A stretch of DNA of 64,000 bases from Streptomyces sp. TLI_146 (GCF_002846415.1 NZ_PJMX01000001.1:5022001-5086000); one strand, 5' to 3'. Positions 51,391-61,292 are shown, counted from the stretch's first letter. Program-made: numbers and translations. The notes: generated by a model from the letters alone, not told the origin.

Positions 51391-51942
51391 AGCCGGAAGG
51401 CGACCGACGTAAAGCCCGGCAACGCCGAAGAGGCCGTCCCCTGAGAGAACGACCTCTTCCGCTTGGGCTGCGCAAGCCCCCCTGTAGCCGACCGAAGCAT
51501 TCACAGCTGACCGCATGGGTCCGGCGCCAGTCCCTCCCCTGTTGGGACCGGTGCCGGACCACACGGTCGGCGTCGATCCGTGCCGGGTATGTGGCACGGA
51601 TCAAGGGATGCCGGACCCGTGGTTGACGCACCGGCCGTCCGCATACGGCTGGCTTCACGGATCCCTGTTGCTCACGCGGCGAGGCCGTCGCCGTACGTTT
51701 CGTGACTCCGAATCGAAGCTGACCGAGAACGTGCGGCATCATGAGCTGTCTCGTCGAGCGCCGGGCCGGTGGCCTGTCTGGGCTTCGCCCGGTCGGTGCG
51801 CTACTGCGTCGAGATCCTGCCAGCCGAGGCTCCCGCCGAGGAGGCCCTGGCATCGATTCCACGGCTTAACCGCAGGTCAGCCGTATAGGGTGAGTTTTCC
51901 GGTCCGGATGTCCTGGCGCGGGGGAAGTAAGGAGTGGAGACC
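51391..51942. other. Long region upstream of the STAND gene
   Basis: 550 bases without a convincing gene. Around 51753-51890 one plus-strand frame has coding-like composition (a stretch reading CLGFARSVRYCVEILPAE), ending in TAG, without a good start; this may be a gene remnant. The last 60 bases contain TATAGGG and probably the STAND promoter. Confidence 0.4.
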
Positions 51943-54900
51943 TTGAGTTCCGACTCAGGGGCACGCACAGCCTTCGCGGAACGTCTCGCGCTGCTGTACA
52001 CGGAGGCCGGCAATCCGCCCCTCAAGCGCGTGGCCGAGGCCGTCGTCCGGCTTCAGCGGGTCGACGAGCGAGGGCGGCCCGTGCGGGTGTCCGCCCAGCG
52101 GATCAGCGACTGGCGACGGGCCCGGAACGTGCCTGCCCACTTCGCCGCCCTCGCCGTGGTGCTGCACGTCCTGATCCCCGAGGCGCGGCGCTCGCGGCCC
52201 GCGCCCGTGTCGCCGGGCCTGTACGACATGGCGCACTGGCAGCGCCTCTGGGAGCGCGCGGTCGCCGACCCGGTCGGCGACCGCCCCGCGTCACCCGAGG
52301 AGGAGGAACGGCCCCCGGCCGAAGCGGGGACCGTCCCCGGTGGCGTGTGCCCGTACCGGGGCCTGGCTTCGTACCGTCCACAGGACGCCCGGTGGTTCTT
52401 CGGCCGGGAGCGGAGCAGGGACGCCCTCGTCGCCCAGCTGCGCGCGGCGGAGAAGACGGGCGGCCTGGTCATGCTCGTGGGCGCCTCCGGAGCGGGAAAG
52501 TCCTCCCTGCTGAACGCCGGGCTGGTGCCCGCGTTGCGGGACGGCACTCCGTGCGAGGAGGGAGGCCGGACGAGGGAGGTGCTCCAGCTCGTACCGGGAA
52601 GCGACCCTCTCGCGGAGCTGACCCGCCGGATACCCGATCTCGCACCCGTGATCTCCGACGCGGGGGAGCCCGGCACTCCGGGGTTCGCGCACGCGGTGAG
52701 GGAAGCCGTCACGGCATGGGCGCGCCGTGAGACCTCTTCGCCCACCTCTCCGGTCGTCATCGTCGATCAGTTCGAGGAGACGTTCACCCTCTGCTCCGAC
52801 GAGGCGAGTCGGCGCACCTTCGTCCAGCTCCTCCACGCCGCCTGCACGCCGGACGACCCGGGCGCCGCCGCCCCCATGCTCGTCGTCCTCGGCATCCGCG
52901 CCGACTTCTACGAGCGGTGCCTCGCGTATCCCGAACTGGCCGACGCCCTCCAGCACCGCCACATGGTGCTCGGGCCCCTCACCACCGCGGAGCTGCGCGA
53001 GGCGGTGACCGGCCCGGCCAAGGCGGTGGGCATGGAGCTCGAACCGGGCCTGGCGGAGCTGATCGTCCGGGAAGTCAGTGCGGACGGGCCCCGCGGGGTG
53101 CACGACGCGGGCGCGCTGCCGCTCCTCTCCCACGCCCTCCTCGCCACCTGGCAGCGGCGGAAGGCGGGCAAGCTGACGCTGGCCGGCTATCGCGCGGCGG
53201 GCGGAATCCAGGGAGCGGTGGCGGCGACGGCCGAGCGCGCCTGGTCGAGCCTCGACCCGGCGGCCCGTACGGCCGCGAGACTGCTCCTGCTCAGGCTGGT
53301 CAGACTGAGCGAGGACACCCAGGCCACCCGCAGGCGGGGGACGCGGCGCCAGCTGGCGGAGGAGTCGACGGACCCCGGCAGGACGGAGGAGTCGCTCGAA
53401 GCGCTCGTTCGCGCCCGGTTGGTGACGCTCGACGCGGAGACCGTGGAGATCACCCATGAGGCGCTGCTCCACGCCTGGCCGCGGCTGCGCGACTGGATCG
53501 ACGAGGACAGAAGCGACAATCTGCTGCGCCAGCGGCTGGAGGAGGACGGCCGGGCCTGGGAGGACTCGAAGCGCGACACCGCGCTGCTCTACCGGGGTTC
53601 TCGGCTGGAACAGGCCCATACCTGGGCGAAGTCCGCCGGTGACACCTTCCTCACCCGCAGCGCCGTGGAGTTCCTGGCCGCTTCCGTCAGGCTGCGCAAG
53701 CGCACGGTCTGGCTCAGCCGCAGTGCGATATCCGCTCTGGTCGTGCTGGCGATCCTGGCTGTCTGTGCGGCGTGGGTCGCACGGGAGCAGCGGGACGACG
53801 CCGTGTTCGAGCAGGTGGTCGCCGAGGCCGATCGTGCCCAGCACACGGACCCCTCGCTGTCCGCTCAGCTCGCCTTGGTGGCACACCACCTGCGGCCGCA
53901 CGACAAGGGCGCGAACAACCGGCTGATCTCGATCGTGAACGCCCCGCTGGCCACTCCGCTCCTCGGCCACACCGGAGCCGTCTACCTCACGTCGTTCAGC
54001 CCGAACGGCCGGATCCTGGCGACCGCCAGCTACGACCGGACCGTGCGGCTGTGGGACGTGGCGGACCCGTCCCGGCCCAAGCAGCTGGGCACCCCCCTCA
54101 CCGGCCACACGAGCTGGGTGAGCAGCGCGGTCTTCAGCCCGGACGGCAGCACCCTGGCCAGTGCCTCGGACGACGGAACGATCCGGCTGTGGGACGTACG
54201 GAATCCGAGCCGCCCGCAGCCGCTCGGCGCCCCCCTGACCGGTCATGGCGGCACGATCTACCTCCTCGCCTTCCGGCCGGACGGGCACACCCTGGCCTCC
54301 GCCAGTGAAGATCGCACTGTTCGGCTGTGGGACGTGGCCGACCCGGCCCGGCCGAAAGCGCTCGGCGCCCTGACCGGCCCCACCGCCGCCGCGCGCTGCG
54401 TGGCGTTCAGCCGGGACGGGCGGACGCTGGCGGCGGGTGGCGACGACGGCTCGATCAGGCTGTGGGACACGGCGGATCCGCTCAGGCCCGTCCCGCTCGA
54501 CACGGCGCTGACCGGCCACACGGGCACGGTGCACTCCGTGGCCTTCAGCCCCGACGGCCGCACCCTCGCCAGCGGCGGCGCGGACGACACCATCCGGCTC
54601 TGGAACGCGGCCGACCCACGTCACGCCACATCGCTCGGCACACCGCTCGCCGGCCACACCGGCCCCATCTGGTCGGTGGCCTTCAGCCCCGACGGCACCA
54701 AGCTCGGCGCCGCCAGCGCGGACAGTACGGCGAGCCTGTGGAACGTCAGCGATCCGGCCTACCCGTCGCAGGTCGGCGAGCCTCTGGCCGGGAGCAGCGG
54801 CGAGATGTACGCCCTGGGCTTCAGCCCCGACGGCCGGACCCTCGCCACCGGGAGCGGTGACAGCAAGGTCCGTCTGTGGTCGATACCGACGTCGGACATG

Positions 54901-55932
54901 ATCGGCCGCATCGGGGCGTTCCGCCCGGACGGCCGGGTGCTCGCCACGGCCGCGCGCGACCACCGGGTCCGGCTGTGGAACGTGGAGGCTCCCAACCGGC
55001 CCGTGTCGCTGGGCGAACCCTTCACGCCGGGGGACGGTGATGTGCGTTCGCTGGCGTTCTCCCCCGACGGCCGCACCCTCGCGGTGCTGATGAGGAACCG
55101 CGCCGTGCAGCTGTGGAACGTCACCGACCCGGCCCGGCCCCGCCCCTACGGGGCGCCCGTCGCGCTGCGCACCCGGTTCTCGGGCCCCGACGCGCTGGCG
55201 TTCAGCCCCGACGGGCGCACGCTGGCGACCGCCTACGACGACCGCACGATCCAGCTGTGGAACGTCGGCGACCCGGCCCGGCCGCACCCGCTCGGCACGC
55301 CGCTCTCCGGCCACAAGGGCTACGTCAACTCCCTCGTCTTCGGCCCGGACGGCCGCACCCTCGCCAGCGGCAGCGCGGACGGCACCATCCGGCTGTGGGA
55401 CGTGGCCGACCCGCGCCGCGTCCCTCCGCTCGGCACGCCCCTGACGGGACACCTCGGTCCCATCAACGCGCTGTCCTACAGCCCGGACGGCCGTACGCTG
55501 GCCAGCGGCAGCGACGACGACACGGTCCGCCTCTGGAACATCACCGACCCGCTCAAGGCGGCCCGGCTGGGCTCACCCCTCACCGGACACACCGAAGCGG
55601 TGGTGTCCCTGACGTTCAGCCAGGACGGCCGCACCCTGGCGAGCGGAGGCAACGACAACGCGGTCCGGCTCTGGAACGTCGCCCGTCCGTCCGAGGCCAC
55701 TCCCATCGGTAAGTCGATGAGCCCCAACGCCAAGACGGGAAACTTCCTGTCGTTCAGCCCCAACAGTCACATGCTCGGAGTGTCGAGCGGCAGCGATACG
55801 GTCCGGCTGTGGAACTTGGACGCCGATGAGGCCATCAGCCGTATTTGCTCGACCACTCGGGGTGTCCTGACGCCGGATAAATGGCATGAGAATCTACCTC
55901 GGCTGTCGTACTCGCCTCCTTGCGACCAGTAA
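51943..55932 (+). CDS. STAND NTPase with HTH, membrane helix and 14 WD40 repeats
   Basis: 1329 residues. Residues about 1-75: a helix-turn-helix-like domain typical of actinobacterial relatives. About 125-480: nSTAND1 NTPase with CPYRGLASY, Walker A VGASGAGKSSLLNAG near 178 and Walker B VVIVDQFEETFTLC. About 585-607: one membrane helix (ISALVVLAILAVCAAWVA). About 670-1310: 14 WD40 repeats of about 46 residues, each ending RLWNV or RLWDV, enough for two seven-bladed propellers; repeat 8 lacks its first strand. STAND proteins act as ATP-switched scaffolds or sensors. TTG at 51943 was chosen for AAGGAG eight bases upstream; GTG at 51934 is an alternative. Confidence 0.88.
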   Translation: MSSDSGARTAFAERLALLYTEAGNPPLKRVAEAVVRLQRVDERGRPVRVSAQRISDWRRARNVPAHFAALAVVLHVLIPEARRSRPAPVSPGLYDMAHWQRLWERAVADPVGDRPASPEEEERPPAEAGTVPGGVCPYRGLASYRPQDARWFFGRERSRDALVAQLRAAEKTGGLVMLVGASGAGKSSLLNAGLVPALRDGTPCEEGGRTREVLQLVPGSDPLAELTRRIPDLAPVISDAGEPGTPGFAHAVREAVTAWARRETSSPTSPVVIVDQFEETFTLCSDEASRRTFVQLLHAACTPDDPGAAAPMLVVLGIRADFYERCLAYPELADALQHRHMVLGPLTTAELREAVTGPAKAVGMELEPGLAELIVREVSADGPRGVHDAGALPLLSHALLATWQRRKAGKLTLAGYRAAGGIQGAVAATAERAWSSLDPAARTAARLLLLRLVRLSEDTQATRRRGTRRQLAEESTDPGRTEESLEALVRARLVTLDAETVEITHEALLHAWPRLRDWIDEDRSDNLLRQRLEEDGRAWEDSKRDTALLYRGSRLEQAHTWAKSAGDTFLTRSAVEFLAASVRLRKRTVWLSRSAISALVVLAILAVCAAWVAREQRDDAVFEQVVAEADRAQHTDPSLSAQLALVAHHLRPHDKGANNRLISIVNAPLATPLLGHTGAVYLTSFSPNGRILATASYDRTVRLWDVADPSRPKQLGTPLTGHTSWVSSAVFSPDGSTLASASDDGTIRLWDVRNPSRPQPLGAPLTGHGGTIYLLAFRPDGHTLASASEDRTVRLWDVADPARPKALGALTGPTAAARCVAFSRDGRTLAAGGDDGSIRLWDTADPLRPVPLDTALTGHTGTVHSVAFSPDGRTLASGGADDTIRLWNAADPRHATSLGTPLAGHTGPIWSVAFSPDGTKLGAASADSTASLWNVSDPAYPSQVGEPLAGSSGEMYALGFSPDGRTLATGSGDSKVRLWSIPTSDMIGRIGAFRPDGRVLATAARDHRVRLWNVEAPNRPVSLGEPFTPGDGDVRSLAFSPDGRTLAVLMRNRAVQLWNVTDPARPRPYGAPVALRTRFSGPDALAFSPDGRTLATAYDDRTIQLWNVGDPARPHPLGTPLSGHKGYVNSLVFGPDGRTLASGSADGTIRLWDVADPRRVPPLGTPLTGHLGPINALSYSPDGRTLASGSDDDTVRLWNITDPLKAARLGSPLTGHTEAVVSLTFSQDGRTLASGGNDNAVRLWNVARPSEATPIGKSMSPNAKTGNFLSFSPNSHMLGVSSGSDTVRLWNLDADEAISRICSTTRGVLTPDKWHENLPRLSYSPPCDQ

Positions 55933-56254
55933 CCGCGCGATGTGATCCCGATCACAAGTCGCTGTTGACGTGGAGCAGGCCATTCCCGCAGCGCAAGCAG
56001 GGTTGTTAGGGTTGGCTACAGCCCGATCGCTGGTGCATCCCCCGTCGCCAGCGGTCGGGCGCTTCTGTGTCCTGGGGGAATTGCGGAGGCTTTTCGGTGC
56101 GGCGGATCGGCGGATAACTGGCCCACACCAAGGCAATAGCCGGGCATAACGCGGTCGGGCCCGGCTCGCTTGTGGGCGGTACGCGGTGGCTTCCGTGGAG
56201 AACGCCTGGAACTCGGTGTCCCAGGCGGCCTCGACGTATTTCAGCGGCAACCGG
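55933..56254. other. Intergenic stretch with a coding-like fragment
   Basis: 322 bases between the STAND gene and the toxin module. At about 56165-56250 both strands look coding-like (high GC at codon third positions); on the minus strand the fragment reads PLKYVEAAWDTEFQAFSTEA, then loses coding character. It could be the remnant of a gene downstream of the immunity candidate. Nothing else was recognised. Confidence 0.4.
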
Positions 56255-56512
56255 TCAGTAGTAGTCCTCGTGCTTCCGGTCCCGCCCCGTGGGGGTCAGC
56301 TCCTCGCGTTCGAACTGCACCGTGTAGTCGTAGTCGTCCACCATGACCGCGTAGGCCGGGGGGACCGCCGGGTCGCGGGGTTCCGTGATGCCGAGGATCG
56401 CGCCCAGGCGGCCCGCCAGTTCCGGACGGCGGGGGGAGTGGGTGATGCGCACTTCGGCGTAGAAGTGGAACGCGTCCTCTTGGGGCTGTTCGGTCTGCTC
56501 GGTCTGTTCCAT
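56255..56512 (-). CDS. Small acidic protein, candidate immunity protein
   Basis: 85 residues: DAFHFYAEVRITHSPRRPEL, LGAILGITEP and VMVDDYDYTVQFEREEL, with an acidic start (EQTEQTEQPQED) and end (KHEDYY). No family recognised with certainty. It sits 71 bp downstream of the RHS toxin stop, on the same strand, which is where the cognate immunity gene normally lies. ATG at 56512 follows AGGAAA; longer frames upstream would run through the toxin-immunity gap and read poorly. Confidence 0.65.
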   Translation of the reverse strand: MEQTEQTEQPQEDAFHFYAEVRITHSPRRPELAGRLGAILGITEPRDPAVPPAYAVMVDDYDYTVQFEREELTPTGRDRKHEDYY

Positions 56513-56583
56513 GGCGGTCGGTCCGTTTCCTGCTGTCTCGGCGGCTGCGACGCCGTCCACTGTCTCAGTTGGCCCACCGGGGC

Positions 56584-59500
56584 TCACTTGTGGGTGATCT
56601 CGCCGTCCAGCGACACGTTCAGATGGCTGCCGTCGCGGCTCAGCCAGCCCAGCTGGGCCTTGCCCTTCTTGCTCAGCTGGACGTCCCACTCGAACGGCTG
56701 GCCCGCGGTGCGCGACGGTCCCTTGATCCACTCATTACCGAAGCGGTCGATATAGCCCTTCCGCGTTCCTCGGGGCAGGCCCGAGTTCACGTTCACGTCC
56801 TGCGACGGTACGAACCGGATGCGGCCGGAGGTCGGCAGCTGGGCCTCCTTGATGAGGCCCTTCACACCCGTCCGGGGCTTCGACGTCGGCACCGGCTCGT
56901 CGCACGTCTTCAGACCCAGCGGGTCGATCATCGACAGCGGGGTGTCGACGTACCCGTGGTGGTTGGGCGCCGGATCGAGGCCGAGCGGGTCCGCCGACAG
57001 ATAGCGGGCCGTCTCCGGGTCGTAGTAGCGGAAGTAGTTGTAGTGGAGGCCGGTTTCGGGGTCGGCGTACTGGCCCGGGAAGCGAAGGGGGCAGTCGGCC
57101 GAGGCCTCGTCCAGTCCGGTGGCGTGCTGGGCGCCCCACAGGACGGTGCGCCGCTGCCACGCCAACTCGCCGTCCGGCGCGACCAGTTCGGTGGGGGTGC
57201 CCGCCGTGTCGGTGATGACCGCGTGGAAGCGGACCGTGCGGTCGGCCGTGGTGTCCTCGGCCAGCGACGCCAGGAGGGACGTACCTCCGGTACGGACGAG
57301 AGGGCGGTGGCCGGTCTGCGTCAGGGGAGTGTGCGCACCGGGGGCGTAGTCCCAGGCGGTGACCCGGCCGTCGGGGGCGCTTTGCTCGGCGAGGCGGGTG
57401 TCGTCCCAGGCGAAGTCGGTGCGGTCGGCCGTCGAGCCGTCGTCGAGCAGCCGGTACTTGGCGATGCGGCGGCCCATCGGGTCGTACGCGTAGTGCCAGC
57501 GCTCCCCGTCGGGGGTCACCACCCCGGTGAGGCGGTCCTCGGGGCTCCAGGTGAAGGTCCAGCTCCGGCGCTGCCCGTTGAGGAGCTTGCGCGTGCGGCG
57601 GACCAGACGGCCCTGGGCGTCGTGCTCGTACGCCGTGCTCCCGGACCGGCGGATCAGGGTGCCCTCGAACTCGCGCTCGTCCGCGGCTCCGGCGTCGACG
57701 CCCGCGGCCGGAGCAGCCGCACGCGTCAGGTTGCCCGCCGTGTCGTACGCGTACGCCTCGGTCCAGCCGTGGGCGCGAACGCCGGTCACCCGGCCGGCCG
57801 GGCTGGTGGTGAACCTCCTCGTCCCCGAACTCAGGTCGCGGATCTCGGTCAGATGGCCGTCGGCGCGGTAGGCGTACGTACGGTGCTGGAGGAGTCGGTC
57901 GGCCTGCTCCGAGCGGGCGGTGAGGGACTGGGAGGCCAGCCGGTTCCCGGCGTCCCAGGCCTGGTGCAGGGTGACCCCGTCGCCGATGCGGCGCGAGGTC
58001 TCGCGCCCGGCCGCGTCGTAGGCGAACGTCAACGTGCCCGCGTCCGAGGCCAGTTCCAGCGCGCGCCCGGTCGCGTCGTACGACCAGCGCGAGACCAGCC
58101 CTGACGGGGTGGTGCGGCGGACGAGCCGCTCGCCCGCGTCGTACTCGTACGTCGTGGTGCGGCCGTTCACCGTCTCGGCCGTCACCCGCCCGAGCGCGTC
58201 CCGGACGAAGGTGACCTCCGCGTCGGCGTTGACCGCGCGGATCAGATGGCCGGCCGGGTCGTAGGCGTAGGTCGTGGTCGCACCCGCGGTCTCGGGCCCG
58301 TCTGCCGCCTCGGTGCCGTCCTCGGTCGCGTCCGGCTGCGACCGCTGTTCGGTGATCCGGCCGAGCGGGTCCCGCGTGAAGTGCAGGGATTCCCCCGCAC
58401 CGTTGGTGCGCGAGACCAGTTCGCCCGCCGCGTTGTACGTATACGTGAGGGTGCGGCCGTTGAAGTCGGTCTCCGCTGTCGGGCGGCCCGCCTCGTCGTA
58501 GGTGTAGGTCCAGGTCAGGCCCTGTGCGTTGGTGACGCCCGTGAGCCTGCGCTCGGTGTCGTGGGTGAAGGTGTACGTCGCGCCGTCGGCGGTGGTGTGG
58601 GTGGCCGGGACGTCGAACGGGGCGGGGGTGTGGTGGGTGGTGTGGCCCGCCTGGTCGGTGTGGGTGAGGGGGTTGCCCTCGGCGTCCCAGGTCCACGACT
58701 CGCTCGTGCCGTCCGGGTGCTCGCGGCGGGCGGGCCTGCCCTCGGTGGTCCAGGTGGTGCGGGTGGTGTGGCCGAGGGGGTCGGTGACCTCGGTCGGGCG
58801 GCCGAAGGGGTCGCGGCGGACGGTCGTGGTCCGGCCGAGCTCGTCGGTGATCGCGGCGGGAAGCCCTGCCGGGTCCGGGGTGATGTGCCGTGTGCCGCCG
58901 AGGGCGTCGGTGACGGCGACCAGATGGCCCGACCCGTCGTAGGCGTGGGTGGTCAGCGCGCCCAGCGGGTCGGTGGTGGTGAGGAGGTTGCCGAGCTCGT
59001 CGTAGGTGTGGTGCCAGGTGGCCCCGCCCGGTTCGACCACCTCGACGGGCTGGCCCAGCCGGTTGTAGGCGGCGCGGGCCACCGAGCCGTCGGGCAGGGT
59101 GAGTTCGGTCAGGTTGCCGCGGTCGTCGTAGCCGTACCGGGTGGTGCGGCCGAGGGGGTCGGTGCTGGTGAGCGGGTTGTCGCCGCGCTCGTCCCACTGC
59201 GTGCGGGTGGTGTGGCCGAGCGCGTCGGTCTCCTCGACGACCAGGCCCTCCGCGTTGTAGCGGTGGGTGGAGGAGTGCCCCAGCGAGTCGGTGTACGTCG
59301 TCGTCCGGGCCGCCTCGTCGTAGGTGAGGGTGCCGGAGAGGATGCCGTCGACGCCGTCGGTGCGCACGACCCGGCCGCGCGCGTCGTACACGTACGAGAA
59401 CCACGTGCCGTTGCGGTCCGTCCAGCGGGTCATCCGGCCCTGGCCGTCGTACGCGAACGTCAGGGGCTCGCCGGAGGAGTTGATCACCTCGGTGAGGTTG

Positions 59501-60918
59501 CCCGCCTTGTCGTACCCGTAGCGCATCACCACCGTGCCCGCGTCCGGGGGGAGGTGGCCGGTGTAGCGGTCGGGGGCCTGGTCGAGCAGGCGCAGGGCGG
59601 TGATGCGGGGGCCGTGGGAGTCGACCGCGAGGTAGTAGCCGCCGGAGTGGCGGATGCCCTCGGGGACGCCGCCCGCGTTGCGCTCGACGTCCACGCGCGC
59701 GCCGTTGCGGTCCTGCCAGGCGTCGATGGGGAGGTGGAAGACGCCGGGGGTGGCGGAGTTGAGCGGGGTGCTGAAGGAGCGGACCACTCCGGTGGCCGGG
59801 TCGGTGATGGTCATCACGCCGTCCGGCTTGCCGTCCCACTCCAGCGGCCAGCGCGGGCCCTTGACCGGCAGCACCGGCTCGCCGGGCGTCGGCACCGGGT
59901 AGACCAGGCGCATCCCGTCCGCGCCCGCGAAGACGACGCCCTCGCCGTCGATCTGGACGCACTCGTCCAGGGTGGAGATCCAGGTCGGGCCGAAGCACAC
60001 CCCGCCCCGGTACGAGGACAGATGCGTGCGCTCGAAGACGAAGGGCAGCGACGCGGGCAGCGACAGGTCGGTCTGCGCCATCAGCATCGCCCCGGTCGCC
60101 ACGTCGATCGGCTCGCCCACGCACCGGGTGCGCTCGCAGTTGCGGGCGGCGGGGCCGAGTTCGACCAGGTCGGGGCGGAGGGAGGGCGGGCGCAGCATGA
60201 AGGGTGTGGGGTTGGTGAAGGCGCCTTCGACGCCCGCCTTCAGCACGCCGCTTCCCGCTCCCAGCGCGCCGCCGAAGATCATGCCGTCCTTGGCGGCCTG
60301 GTTGACCTCGTCGAGGCTGAAGCCGTCCTGCAGACCGGTGGAGATCTTCAGGGGCTGGGCCACGGCCAGGTCGACGGTGACCGACTCGATGCCGCCGAAG
60401 GCGGCCGCCACCAGCGTGCCCGCCGCGATCTCCGCCACCGTGGTGGAGACCGCGACGCCGAGGGTGGCGCCCATCTCGATGATCACGTCGGCGGCCGCCA
60501 CCGCGGCCCCCGAGGCGAGGCCCGCGGTGAAGAAGGCCAGGGCGATCCCGCCCGCGATCACCGCCGCGTCGATGCCGATCTGCGTCCACAGCTTGGTGAT
60601 CGCGTCGTCCACCGCGTCCGCGAACTTCTCCAGCCCCTCCGCCATCTTCCGCGAGGACTTGGACAGGTCGCTGAGCCAGCCCGCGTCCTTGCCCTTCGCG
60701 TACCGCTCCCAGAAGGTGGTGAAGGTCGCGATCGCCTCACCCTGGTTGTTGTGGATGAGCGAGTTCGCCGTGTTGTTCACGGGGGTGCGGACGTCGTCGA
60801 CCGCGTCCGCGAAGTCGCGCCAGGCCTTCGCCGCGTGCCGCAGGGTGCCCGAGTTGGCGTCCGGCCACCACATGCCCAGCTTGAGCAGGATCTTCTTGGC
60901 CTCGTCCTCCAGGCTCAC
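56584..60918 (-). CDS. RHS-repeat polymorphic toxin, type-17-like C-terminal domain
   Basis: 1444 residues. N-terminal about 1-170: helical and hydrophobic segments in a T7SS-associated style (starts SLEDEAKKILLKLGMWW). About 175-300: DUF6531-like CVGEPIDVATGAMLM and following beta domain. About 390-1270: many YD/RHS repeats (YDAAGRET, YEYDAGERLVRR) forming the cage. The core ends with DPETARYLSADPLGLDP and SMIDPLGLK at about 1337. The last 107 residues are the toxin: YIDRFGNEWIKGPSRT, FEWDVQLSKKGKAQLGWLSR and DGSHLNVSLDGEITH. From memory this matches 'polymorphic toxin type 17', a predicted RNase. GTG at 60918 overlaps the stop of the WXG-like gene. Confidence 0.9.
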   Translation of the reverse strand: MSLEDEAKKILLKLGMWWPDANSGTLRHAAKAWRDFADAVDDVRTPVNNTANSLIHNNQGEAIATFTTFWERYAKGKDAGWLSDLSKSSRKMAEGLEKFADAVDDAITKLWTQIGIDAAVIAGGIALAFFTAGLASGAAVAAADVIIEMGATLGVAVSTTVAEIAAGTLVAAAFGGIESVTVDLAVAQPLKISTGLQDGFSLDEVNQAAKDGMIFGGALGAGSGVLKAGVEGAFTNPTPFMLRPPSLRPDLVELGPAARNCERTRCVGEPIDVATGAMLMAQTDLSLPASLPFVFERTHLSSYRGGVCFGPTWISTLDECVQIDGEGVVFAGADGMRLVYPVPTPGEPVLPVKGPRWPLEWDGKPDGVMTITDPATGVVRSFSTPLNSATPGVFHLPIDAWQDRNGARVDVERNAGGVPEGIRHSGGYYLAVDSHGPRITALRLLDQAPDRYTGHLPPDAGTVVMRYGYDKAGNLTEVINSSGEPLTFAYDGQGRMTRWTDRNGTWFSYVYDARGRVVRTDGVDGILSGTLTYDEAARTTTYTDSLGHSSTHRYNAEGLVVEETDALGHTTRTQWDERGDNPLTSTDPLGRTTRYGYDDRGNLTELTLPDGSVARAAYNRLGQPVEVVEPGGATWHHTYDELGNLLTTTDPLGALTTHAYDGSGHLVAVTDALGGTRHITPDPAGLPAAITDELGRTTTVRRDPFGRPTEVTDPLGHTTRTTWTTEGRPARREHPDGTSESWTWDAEGNPLTHTDQAGHTTHHTPAPFDVPATHTTADGATYTFTHDTERRLTGVTNAQGLTWTYTYDEAGRPTAETDFNGRTLTYTYNAAGELVSRTNGAGESLHFTRDPLGRITEQRSQPDATEDGTEAADGPETAGATTTYAYDPAGHLIRAVNADAEVTFVRDALGRVTAETVNGRTTTYEYDAGERLVRRTTPSGLVSRWSYDATGRALELASDAGTLTFAYDAAGRETSRRIGDGVTLHQAWDAGNRLASQSLTARSEQADRLLQHRTYAYRADGHLTEIRDLSSGTRRFTTSPAGRVTGVRAHGWTEAYAYDTAGNLTRAAAPAAGVDAGAADEREFEGTLIRRSGSTAYEHDAQGRLVRRTRKLLNGQRRSWTFTWSPEDRLTGVVTPDGERWHYAYDPMGRRIAKYRLLDDGSTADRTDFAWDDTRLAEQSAPDGRVTAWDYAPGAHTPLTQTGHRPLVRTGGTSLLASLAEDTTADRTVRFHAVITDTAGTPTELVAPDGELAWQRRTVLWGAQHATGLDEASADCPLRFPGQYADPETGLHYNYFRYYDPETARYLSADPLGLDPAPNHHGYVDTPLSMIDPLGLKTCDEPVPTSKPRTGVKGLIKEAQLPTSGRIRFVPSQDVNVNSGLPRGTRKGYIDRFGNEWIKGPSRTAGQPFEWDVQLSKKGKAQLGWLSRDGSHLNVSLDGEITHK

Positions 60919-61292
60919 TCGGCACCGTCCTGGGGCTGGTCCTGGGGCTTGTCCTGGCCCTTGTCCTGGGGCTTCACCTTCGCGAACATCCCGGCGATCA
61001 ACTCGTCGTTGTCGACGTGCCCGTCGGACATGTCGATCATGGCTTCGTGGATGCTGGTCAGCCCGAGCACCAGGATCCCGGCACCCCGCTCGATCGCCTT
61101 CTGCTGTGGCTCGTAAGCATCCCCGAACGCCTTGCCCTGCTCGTCGTCGCCCCACGGCTTGCCGAAGCCGTCCAGCGCCTTGACCAGGTTCGTCAGCGCG
61201 GTGCTGAGGTTCTTCGCCTGTTCGTGGAAGACCGGTGCCGACAGCTTCAGATCAGCCGTCTTGATGTCCAGAACCTTGCCGTCGTCGCCCAC
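60915..61292 (-). CDS. WXG100-like partner of the RHS toxin
   Basis: 125 residues, helical, with PWGDDEQGKAFGDAYEPQQ (a W-G-x-D-E-x-G-K-A-F motif, related to WXG proteins) at about 47-65. The C-terminus is a hydrophilic repeat (KPQDKGQDKPQDQPQD) encoded by short tandem DNA repeats near 60928-60975. Such proteins are exported with type VII secretion substrates, so it probably targets the toxin. GTG at 61292 follows GGGGGAAGG. Translational coupling by GTGA overlap to the toxin gene. Confidence 0.8.
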   Translation of the reverse strand: MGDDGKVLDIKTADLKLSAPVFHEQAKNLSTALTNLVKALDGFGKPWGDDEQGKAFGDAYEPQQKAIERGAGILVLGLTSIHEAMIDMSDGHVDNDELIAGMFAKVKPQDKGQDKPQDQPQDGAE

